From Staphylococcus simulans (lineage in GTDB: Bacteria; Bacillota; Bacilli; Staphylococcales; Staphylococcaceae), in NCBI RefSeq assembly GCF_002994445.1, contig NZ_MRZJ01000017.1, positions 1 to 32,700 of the forward strand: a stretch of DNA of 32,700 nucleotides, written 5' to 3'. This document shows, one piece after another, positions 27,020-32,700 of this stretch; the stretch's first letter is position 1, and every line of letters begins with the position of its first letter. Below the pieces are notes generated by a model. The model saw only the letters and a program-made list of their open reading frames with translations, ran no database searches and was not told the DNA's origin. Made by a program: the position numbers and the translations under genes.

Positions 27020-27151
27020 TTATGCACCATTAAAAACGCGAGTAGCTGGATATTGAGGTATCCTTGGAATGCAAAACAAGTTATCTTTATTATCGATATT
27101 CATTTGAAAATCCGCATCAAAACTGCTATTTTTAAAATAAGAATATTCTAA
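27020..27151 (-). pseudogene. C-terminal gene remnant of unknown family
   Basis: Open frame of 43 residues without a start codon at its 5' end. It runs from an upstream in-frame TAG to a TAA six bases before the bacteriocin -35. The composition looks like real protein (parts read EYSYFKNSSFDADFQMN and NLFCIPRIPQYPATRVF). I do not recognise it. It is probably the tail of a gene that came in with the bacteriocin gene and lost its front. Confidence 0.35.
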
Positions 27152-27214
27152 CTATTTTAACTATCGATTAAACTTTTTTCTCTCTAGCTTCGATTTTTTA
27201 TTTTTTAGTTAATA

Positions 27215-27489
27215 CATTGTCTATGAAGAATTATTGTTTGAGGGACTGAAGTCTGCAATAACACTCAAATAGCTAATTGTGGTGTAGAAAATAAGTGTTA
27301 TCCAACTAGACGCTTTATAGCAAGTGATTTAATGTGTGTCAAAACTAATTCTAAATGATGAACATACGCTCATCTGCTGGAGACTGTAAATATTAGATTT
27401 TTGAACCTGAATTTAAATCGATTCACCACCCTTTCGCTGAAGCTGAAACCATGGTGAGTGAAGAATTTAAATGTATATACACAAAATAA
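27215..27489 (+). pseudogene. Decayed second ASCH gene
   Basis: Pieces in three frames align in order with the intact ASCH protein. EELLFEGLKSAITLK matches AELVSQGIKTATT, MCVKTNSK matches ICVIKNTK, and HTLICWR, then a stop, then EPEFKSIHHPFAEAE matches RTLTYWRN...PEYASINQSFHEN. The end MVSEEFKCIYTK matches MVCEEFKCLYSI. Several stops, at least one frameshift and an internal deletion of about 20 codons are seen. It precedes the intact acetyltransferase exactly as the intact ASCH precedes the truncated one. The 5' boundary is uncertain. Confidence 0.75.
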
Positions 27490-27504
27490 AAAGAAGGTGT
27501 CCCT

Positions 27505-28011
27505 ATGAAATTGAATGAGATACACATCAGTAAATTCCAAGAAACAGATACACAAGCAGTTGTAGATTTAATAATCGACACGCTTAGAACAACAAACATT
27601 AAAGATGAACCGAAGGAAGATATTGAAAGTTACGCAAAAGATATCACACCTGAAAGCATTCAATATAAAGCAGAACACGTCAATTTCTATGTTTTTAAGA
27701 TGAATGATCAATTAATCGCCACAGGTGCTATCGGTCCTTATTACGGCAGTGAAACAGAATCATGCTTCTTTTCTATTTTTGTCTCTCCTGATTACCAGCA
27801 GCAAGGTATCGGAAGATTGATTATGGATACTTTGGAAGATGACTATTATTATCATCGAGCAGAACGTCTGATTATTCCTGCATCTATTACGGCTGTTCAA
27901 TTCTATAGAAAACACGGTTATGATTATATAGACGGTAATCAAACACCAGATCATGAGGGTCTGATATATCTTGAAAAATTTAATGCGACACAAAAAAGCG
28001 AGCAACCTTAA
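27505..28011 (+). CDS. GNAT-family N-acetyltransferase
   Basis: 168 residues. The GNAT fold is recognised from the central beta strand CFFSIFVSPDYQQQGIGRLI (about 90-109), in which QQQGIG is the acetyl-CoA pyrophosphate loop. The C-terminal AVQFYRKHGYDYID (about 132-145) is the usual motif B. The acceptor substrate is unknown. The start ATG has AGAAGGTG upstream. It sits 16 bases after the ASCH remnant. The stop codon lies inside the terminator shared with pdxT. Confidence 0.9.
   Translation: MKLNEIHISKFQETDTQAVVDLIIDTLRTTNIKDEPKEDIESYAKDITPESIQYKAEHVNFYVFKMNDQLIATGAIGPYYGSETESCFFSIFVSPDYQQQGIGRLIMDTLEDDYYYHRAERLIIPASITAVQFYRKHGYDYIDGNQTPDHEGLIYLEKFNATQKSEQP
27526..27610 (+). repeat. Direct repeat, copy 2 (85 bases)
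   Basis: Partner of 26393-26477 (82 of 85 bases identical), here as part of the intact acetyltransferase gene. Confidence 0.92.
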
Positions 28012-28026
28012 TGGCTGCTCGTTTTT
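27992..28026. terminator. Bidirectional terminator between the acetyltransferase gene and pdxT
   Basis: Stem CGAGCA / TGCTCG, with an inner CC/GG, flanked by six A on the left and five T on the right, so it serves both converging genes. The 5' arm overlaps the last codons of the acetyltransferase. Confidence 0.85.
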
Positions 28027-28032
28027 GATTGT

Positions 28033-28611
28033 TTATACACTTGCTTTTTTACTTTCAGCAACAATATGATCAATAAAGTATTCTGTAACACGATAATCAT
28101 CTGTTAATTCAGGATGGAAAGAAACACCTAAATAGTTGCCTTCTCTCACTGCTACGATTTTATCGCCGACTGTACTTAATACTTCTACATTGTCACTGTT
28201 TACTTTTTCGATATGCGGTGCTCTGATGAAGACCGCTTCAATATCTTCTGCAATACCGTTAATGTCTAATTCAGATTCGAAGCTATCTACTTGGCGTCCA
28301 AATGAATTACGTTCAACAGTAATATCTAATTTCTTCAAGTATCCTTCTTCACCTACGATATCTTGTGCTAAGACAATCAATCCTGCACAAGTCCCAAACA
28401 TAGGCAAATCTGAATTGACTAATGCTTCTTTGAAGCCGTAAAGGTTCATCAAACGACGCAATGTCGTTGATTCCCCTCCTGGCAAGATTAAACCGTCAAT
28501 TTCTTCTAATTGTTCAACACGTTTGATTGCGACACCTTCGTGGCCGCTTAACTCAATATGACGCAAGTGTTCGCGCACTGCGCCTTGTAAAGCTAGTACA
28601 CCGATTTTCAT
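28033..28611 (-). CDS. pdxT: Pyridoxal 5'-phosphate synthase glutaminase subunit PdxT
   Basis: Releases ammonia from glutamine and channels it to PdxS for de novo vitamin B6 synthesis. 192 residues with the PdxT opening [15 protein letters not shown], the oxyanion segment [14 protein letters not shown], the nucleophile in [14 protein letters not shown] (Cys about 79) and the His/Glu pair in [11 protein letters not shown]. The start is the ATG one base after the pdxS stop (TAAGATG), with no strong ribosome binding site, so it is translationally coupled. An in-frame GTG four codons earlier lies inside pdxS. Confidence 0.97.
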   Translation of the reverse strand: MKIGVLALQGAVREHLRHIELSGHEGVAIKRVEQLEEIDGLILPGGESTTLRRLMNLYGFKEALVNSDLPMFGTCAGLIVLAQDIVGEEGYLKKLDITVERNSFGRQVDSFESELDINGIAEDIEAVFIRAPHIEKVNSDNVEVLSTVGDKIVAVREGNYLGVSFHPELTDDYRVTEYFIDHIVAESKKASV

Positions 28612-28612
28612 C

Positions 28613-29500
28613 TTACCAGCCACGCTCTTGCATACGTTCTTCTAATGATAATTGGTTAACATCTAAACCTCTCATTGCTTCACCTAAGTCTTGAGCTAAT
28701 TTACCGATGAGTTCGTAATCAGTGTAGTGTGTTGTTGCTTGAACAATTGCTTTTGCGAATTTTTCAGGGTCTTCTGATTTAAAGATACCTGAACCAACGA
28801 ATACACCGTCAGCACCTAATTGCATCATTAATGCAGCATCTTGAGGTGTCGCAACACCGCCTGCTGCGAAGTTAACAACCGGTAAACGGCCATTGTCTTT
28901 GATTGATTTTAAAACTTCGTATGGTGCACCGATTTCTTTAGCGAATGTCATGATTTCATCATCCGGCATTACTGTTAATTTAGCGACTTCAGAGTTCACT
29001 TGGCGCATATGACGTACAGCTTCAACGATGTTGCCTGTACCAGGTTCACCTTTTGTACGTAACATTGCAGCACCTTCGCCGATACGACGTGCAGCTTCGC
29101 CTAAGTTGCGGCAGCCGCATACGAATGGTACTGTGTAGTCGCTTTTCAATAAGTGATACTCTTCATCTGCTGGTGTTAATACTTCTGATTCATCGATATA
29201 GTCTACACCCATTGCTTCTAATACACGTGCTTCTGTGATGTGACCGATACGGCATTTAGCCATTACAGGAATAGAAACAGCATCCATAACTTCTTGTACA
29301 ATTTTAGGATTGCATGCACGTGCTACTCCGCCAGCTGCTCTGATATCTGATGGTACACGTTCAAGCGCCATAACTGCTACTGCGCCTGCTTCTTCTGCAA
29401 TTTTAGCTTGTTCTGCATTGACAACGTCCATGATAACGCCGCCTTTTTGCATTTCAGCCATTCCTCGTTTTACTCGATCTGAGCCTACAATTTTAGACAT
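28613..29500 (-). CDS. pdxS: Pyridoxal 5'-phosphate synthase subunit PdxS
   Basis: TIM-barrel lyase that builds pyridoxal phosphate from ribose 5-phosphate, glyceraldehyde 3-phosphate and ammonia, as a 12-mer with PdxT. 295 residues. [20 protein letters not shown] (about 20-39) contains the first catalytic region, MAKCRIGH (about 79-86) the Schiff-base lysine region, and [16 protein letters not shown] (about 149-164) the second lysine and phosphate site. The start ATG has AAAAGGGG upstream. It is transcribed divergently from pdxR. Confidence 0.98.
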   Translation of the reverse strand: MSKIVGSDRVKRGMAEMQKGGVIMDVVNAEQAKIAEEAGAVAVMALERVPSDIRAAGGVARACNPKIVQEVMDAVSIPVMAKCRIGHITEARVLEAMGVDYIDESEVLTPADEEYHLLKSDYTVPFVCGCRNLGEAARRIGEGAAMLRTKGEPGTGNIVEAVRHMRQVNSEVAKLTVMPDDEIMTFAKEIGAPYEVLKSIKDNGRLPVVNFAAGGVATPQDAALMMQLGADGVFVGSGIFKSEDPEKFAKAIVQATTHYTDYELIGKLAQDLGEAMRGLDVNQLSLEERMQERGW

Positions 29501-29520
29501 ACTAAATACCCCTTTTCTGA

Positions 29521-29549
29521 TTGATTAAATCCAGTTTAAAGGATAAACT
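29521..29549 (+). promoter_or_regulatory. Possible pdxR promoter
   Basis: TTGATT (29521-29526) and TAAACT (29544-29549), spacer 17. The -10 overlaps that of the divergent pdxS promoter, so the two would compete. Confidence 0.5.
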
Positions 29550-29564
29550 GATAGTGTTAAAGGA
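29536..29564 (+). promoter_or_regulatory. Direct repeats, candidate PdxR operator
   Basis: TTAAAGGA occurs at 29536 and 29557, 21 bases (two helical turns) apart, each followed by two bases and AA. One copy overlaps the pdxS -10 and the other overlaps its -35. MocR-type regulators bind such spaced direct repeats, so these are the likely sites of PdxR. Binding is inference. Confidence 0.55.
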
Positions 29565-29568
29565 CCAA
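29540..29568 (-). promoter_or_regulatory. pdxS-pdxT promoter
   Basis: Minus-strand -35 TTGGTC (29568-29563) and -10 TATCCT (29545-29540), spacer 17. A weak -35 and -10 fit a promoter that needs the activator PdxR. Confidence 0.6.
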
Positions 29569-29596
29569 TTTCGATAAATAATAGGAGGTCAGTTGA

Positions 29597-30967
29597 ATGA
29601 AACAACCCTTATACATGCAGTTATACCAAACTTTAAAAGAACAAATCATTGAAGGACAGTATCAATCTGGTGACCGTTTCCCATCTAAACGCCGTTTAGC
29701 AGAACATCATTCCTTAAGTAATACAACGATAGAGCATGCCTATCAGTTCTTATTAGATGAAGGCTATATCTATTCCAAACCGCGCTCAGGCTATTATGTA
29801 TCAGACATTGAATCTTTACCGATTGTGACAAAAGACAACCCTGTCGTTGATATTAAGAAAGAAGCACCCGCTGCTTCTGATATACAATTCAGTTTTGACC
29901 TGGCACGTATCGATACACAACACTTCCCTTGGCAGCAATTTCGCAAGTATTCGCGTGATGTCTTTGATGAATCAATGCCAGACATTTTACAACCTGGCCA
30001 TCAACAAGGCGAATATCGTTTAAGACAAGCGATTGCACATTATCTCTTTAACAGCCGAGGTGTGAATTGCCATCCAGAACAGATTATTATCGGTTCTTCT
30101 ACTGAACAATTAATCAACCAAGTGACTGATATCTTAACAGACCGCTCTTACATCATTGAATATCCAAGCTATCCTCCTATCAAGCAAGTATTAGATAAAA
30201 AGGAATTGGATTATAAACAAGTACCTGTCACGAAAAGCGGTATAAATATGAAACAAGTCTTTAATTCCAATCGCCAAGTTGTATATGTGACACCTTCACA
30301 CCAATTCCCTACTGGTTATGTGATGAATTTAAAAACACGTACACAATTGATCAACTGGGCCCAGCAGCACCCTGAACGCTTTATCATTGAAGATGATTAT
30401 GATTCTGAGTTCCGCTATTTCAGCAAGCCGATTCCTGCCCTGCAAAGTTTGGATACGACGGGAAAGGTTATTTATATAAGTACCTTTTCAAAATCACTCT
30501 TTCCAAGCTGCCGTATAGCATTTATGGTATTGCCTAAAGCATTAATCCAAACTTATGATGCTTTGCCTGACAAAGAAGGCAATACAGTCCCTGCACCTAT
30601 GCAGTATATGGTCGCACAATTTATGGAGAAAGGTTCATTCGAACGTCATTTAAATAAAATGCGTAAAGTTTATCGGCATAAATTGACTTACATTATCGAT
30701 GCTTTGTCACCTTTTAAAAATCAGTTGCTGATAGAAGGTGCCACAACCGGCATGCACTTCACATTGACCGTCAAAAATGGTTTGGATTTGGATACTATTT
30801 TAAAACGTGCAGAAACGCATCATGTAAAATTAAAACCCTTGGTGCACTATATGAAGAAAGAAAATTATGATGTGCATGCCCCTAAGTTTATTGTAGGTTT
30901 CGGAGGCATTCCAGATGATGAATTAGAAGCGCATACGCAAGCATTAATCAAAACTTTAGTACGATAA
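29597..30967 (+). CDS. pdxR: MocR-type regulator of vitamin B6 synthesis PdxR
   Basis: 456 residues: an N-terminal GntR winged helix (about 1-70, with SKRRLAEHHSLSNTTIEHAY) joined by a linker to a class I aminotransferase-like domain (about 95-456). The PLP lysine is K299 in STFSKSLFPSCRIAF, and the PLP ring aspartate lies in IIEDDYDSEFRY. Such proteins sense pyridoxal phosphate and control pdxST. The start ATG has AGGAGG upstream. It is divergent from pdxS, and an acetyltransferase gene follows ten bases downstream. Confidence 0.93.
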   Translation: MKQPLYMQLYQTLKEQIIEGQYQSGDRFPSKRRLAEHHSLSNTTIEHAYQFLLDEGYIYSKPRSGYYVSDIESLPIVTKDNPVVDIKKEAPAASDIQFSFDLARIDTQHFPWQQFRKYSRDVFDESMPDILQPGHQQGEYRLRQAIAHYLFNSRGVNCHPEQIIIGSSTEQLINQVTDILTDRSYIIEYPSYPPIKQVLDKKELDYKQVPVTKSGINMKQVFNSNRQVVYVTPSHQFPTGYVMNLKTRTQLINWAQQHPERFIIEDDYDSEFRYFSKPIPALQSLDTTGKVIYISTFSKSLFPSCRIAFMVLPKALIQTYDALPDKEGNTVPAPMQYMVAQFMEKGSFERHLNKMRKVYRHKLTYIIDALSPFKNQLLIEGATTGMHFTLTVKNGLDLDTILKRAETHHVKLKPLVHYMKKENYDVHAPKFIVGFGGIPDDELEAHTQALIKTLVR

Positions 30968-30977
30968 GGAGGAAACT

Positions 30978-31451
30978 ATGCATGCCATTCAATTAATCCC
31001 ATATGATTCGAAATATAATGCACAGCTCAAAGAATTCTCTATAGCTAAAGAAGAAAGTGCCTTTGCACTTAAGCCTTTAGCCGCATTAGAAGATTTAGCA
31101 GATCAGGAATATCCTGTCATTGTGTTGTATGAACAACTACCTGCCGGCTTCTTAAGGTTGAATCAAAATCAAGAACGTTTCGGACTCAGTGACAATCCAA
31201 ATTCCATTTTGGTCAAATCATTTTCTGTAACAGAAATCATGCAAGGCCGAGGAATTGCACAAAGTGCACTAAAACAGCTTCCGCATTATGTCAAACAGCA
31301 TTTTCCAGAAGTGGATGAAATTGTTCTTTCCGTAAACTTCAAAAATCCTAAAGCAATTCATGTTTATAAGAAAATAGGATATAACGATACAGGACGTGTT
31401 ATCGGCGGTATTGCCGGTCCGCAACATGTTATGTCTTATCGTATAGATTAA
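30978..31451 (+). CDS. GNAT-family N-acetyltransferase
   Basis: 157 residues. The GNAT acetyl-CoA loop is MQGRGIAQSALKQL (about 88-101), and AIHVYKKIGYNDTG (about 131-144) is the C-terminal motif. The substrate is unknown. The start ATG has AAGGAGG upstream and follows the pdxR stop by ten bases, so both genes are very probably on one transcript that ends at the strong terminator downstream. It is unrelated in detail to the acetyltransferase at 27505. Confidence 0.9.
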   Translation: MHAIQLIPYDSKYNAQLKEFSIAKEESAFALKPLAALEDLADQEYPVIVLYEQLPAGFLRLNQNQERFGLSDNPNSILVKSFSVTEIMQGRGIAQSALKQLPHYVKQHFPEVDEIVLSVNFKNPKAIHVYKKIGYNDTGRVIGGIAGPQHVMSYRID

Positions 31452-31481
31452 GTGAGCACAAAAGTGTTCACTTAATTTTTT
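31448..31481 (+). terminator. Terminator after pdxR and the acetyltransferase gene
   Basis: Twelve-pair stem TTAAGTGAGCAC / GTGTTCACTTAA with loop AAAA (one G-U pair), followed by six T. The stop codon lies in the 5' arm. Confidence 0.93.
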
Positions 31482-31497
31482 GAATAATTTTTGTACA

Positions 31498-31526
31498 TTG
31501 ACTCTCTTAATGGACTTCTATATAAT
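31498..31526 (+). promoter_or_regulatory. Promoter of the MFS transporter gene
   Basis: TTGACT (31498-31503) and consensus TATAAT (31521-31526), spacer 17. It follows the preceding terminator directly. Confidence 0.85.
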
Positions 31527-31559
31527 CGGAACATATTTGCGTTTTTCGGAGGTGTAAAT

Positions 31560-32700
31560 GTGAAGAAATATCCCATCGCAATATGGATGCTGGCTATCGG
31601 CGCATTCGCTATCGGAATGACAGAATTCGTCATTATGGGTTTGCTTCCAAATATTGCGCATGATTTTAAAGTAACAGTGAGTCAAGCAGGTCAATTGATT
31701 ACTGGCTATGCTTTAGGTGTCGCTATTGGCGGTCCGATATTAGTAATGTTAACGATCAAATTAAACAGAAAATATTTACTGATTTTGCTGATGTCTATCT
31801 TTATTATTGGCAATATCGCCGCATCATTCAGTACCAGTTACGGCTTTATGATGACCGCACGTATTATCACTTCCCTAGCCCATGGTTCATTTTTTGGCAT
31901 CGGTTCTATACTTGCGGCTAACATGGTTCAACCTCAATATCGTGCAAGTGCAATGGCACTGATGTTCATAGGCCTCTCACTCAGCAATATTTTAGGTGTA
32001 CCCTTTGGAACATTAATTGGTCAAAATTTCGGATGGGCTATGACATTTATTGTGATTGCCATTATCGGCTTTTTAGCATTGTTAGGCATCATTGCTTTTG
32101 TGCCTAACCCGAAAACAGTTCCTGATTCTTCTGTGATGAATGAACTGAAGATATTGAAAGAGAAACGTTTATGGCTGACTTTAGCAGTAACGCTCTTCGG
32201 CTTCAGCAGTGTTTTTGCATATTTCACTTACATCTCTTCTATTTTGATAGATGTATCGCACATTAAAGAAAGCTTGATTTCCTTTATGCTGATTATTTTC
32301 GGAGTGGGTGTCACATTAGGTAATATGATCGGCGGAAAACTGGCAGACTGGAATCTGAACAAAGCATTAAAACTGATTTTCAGTGTCTTTATTCTTTATT
32401 TTATTGTGCTGTATTTCATTCAGATGAATGGCATTATTATGGTTTTAGGTATTTTCCTCTTTGGTGTGATCGGCTTTAGTATGAGTCCTTCACTGCAATT
32501 TAAAAGTACCATCATCTCACAAGATGCGCCGACATTAGCAAGTACCTTAAACCAATCCGCCTTTAATTTAGGTAATGCATTGGGTGCCTTTGTAGGTGGA
32601 TTAGTTGTGACACATTTACCAATTGCTTCATTAAGTTTAATTGCACCATTACTCACTTTAATTGGTTTAGCTTTCTTAATGATTTCAATTAAAGTCGATC
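31560..32700 (+). CDS. MFS efflux transporter, DHA1 family (cut by window edge)
   Basis: About 380 residues of a major facilitator of the AraJ/YdhP-like drug-proton antiporter group. The 3' end is outside the window. The opening MKKYPIAIWMLAIGAFAIGM then TEFVIMGLLPNIA is the typical first span and motif. GQLITGYALGVAIGGPI is span 2, and LNRKYLL is the loop 2-3 motif. Spans continue regularly with a central cytoplasmic loop near residues 180-205. The start is GTG, with GGAGGTG upstream. The substrate cannot be told from sequence. Confidence 0.9.
   Translation, partial: MKKYPIAIWMLAIGAFAIGMTEFVIMGLLPNIAHDFKVTVSQAGQLITGYALGVAIGGPILVMLTIKLNRKYLLILLMSIFIIGNIAASFSTSYGFMMTARIITSLAHGSFFGIGSILAANMVQPQYRASAMALMFIGLSLSNILGVPFGTLIGQNFGWAMTFIVIAIIGFLALLGIIAFVPNPKTVPDSSVMNELKILKEKRLWLTLAVTLFGFSSVFAYFTYISSILIDVSHIKESLISFMLIIFGVGVTLGNMIGGKLADWNLNKALKLIFSVFILYFIVLYFIQMNGIIMVLGIFLFGVIGFSMSPSLQFKSTIISQDAPTLASTLNQSAFNLGNALGAFVGGLVVTHLPIASLSLIAPLLTLIGLAFLMISIKVD

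Noticed and set aside
27242..27358. Cysteine-containing 38-codon frame, first taken for a new small peptide
   Set aside because: It has no start, and its end aligns with the ASCH protein. It is explained as part of the decayed ASCH copy.
29508..29532. SigB-like promoter ATTTAA-N13-GGGTAT before pdxS
   Set aside because: The GGGTAT is the pdxS Shine-Dalgarno region, and transcription would begin at the start codon.

Overview
The window is chromosomal DNA from a low-GC Gram-positive, almost certainly a Staphylococcus. RpoB, RpoC, NusG, CtsR and CysS read as close relatives of their S. aureus counterparts, and the order rpoC-rpoB-methyltransferase-rplL-rplJ-rplA-rplK-nusG-secE-rpmG-sigH-yacP-rlmB-mrnC-cysS-cysE-gltX-yacL-radA-clpC-mcsB-mcsA-ctsR / nupC / pdxT-pdxS / pdxR is the staphylococcal one. 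Sequence differences and the extra genes between nupC and pdxT argue against S. aureus itself. I cannot name the species. No rRNA, tRNA, CRISPR array or intact insertion sequence was seen.

Positions 1-24424 lie on the minus strand and are a core informational block. It holds RNA polymerase beta and beta-prime (the latter cut by the window edge), an RsmC-like methyltransferase, ribosomal proteins L7/L12, L10, L1, L11 and L33, NusG, SecE, the cryptic competence sigma factor SigH, and RNA-processing enzymes (YacP, RlmB, Mini-RNase III). After these come CysS/CysE behind a cysteine T-box, GltX, a PIN-TRAM membrane protein, RadA, and the ctsR-mcsA-mcsB-clpC heat-shock operon behind two CtsR boxes. 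Leader regulation is rich: an L10 leader with attenuator, two hairpins that mimic the L1 site of 23S rRNA, a T-box, and an inverted repeat around the sigH ribosome binding site.

Positions 24596-28011 start with nupC and then become accessory. An intact ASCH gene is followed by a truncated acetyltransferase copy, and a decayed second ASCH gene precedes an intact copy of the same acetyltransferase. Between these two damaged cassettes, on the minus strand, sits a short gene for a double-glycine-leader, GxxxG-rich class II bacteriocin. It has its own promoter, a CcpA cre site over the start point, a terminator, and a following 27-residue hydrophobic-cationic peptide. This is the most novel part of the window.

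Positions 28033-32700 hold the pyridoxal phosphate synthase genes pdxS-pdxT (minus), the divergent MocR-type regulator pdxR followed by an acetyltransferase gene (plus), and the start of a 12-TM-type MFS efflux transporter cut by the right edge.

Other points of interest are a site one base from the parS consensus between gltX and yacL, and an McsA that lacks its usual N-terminal zinc-binding cysteines.
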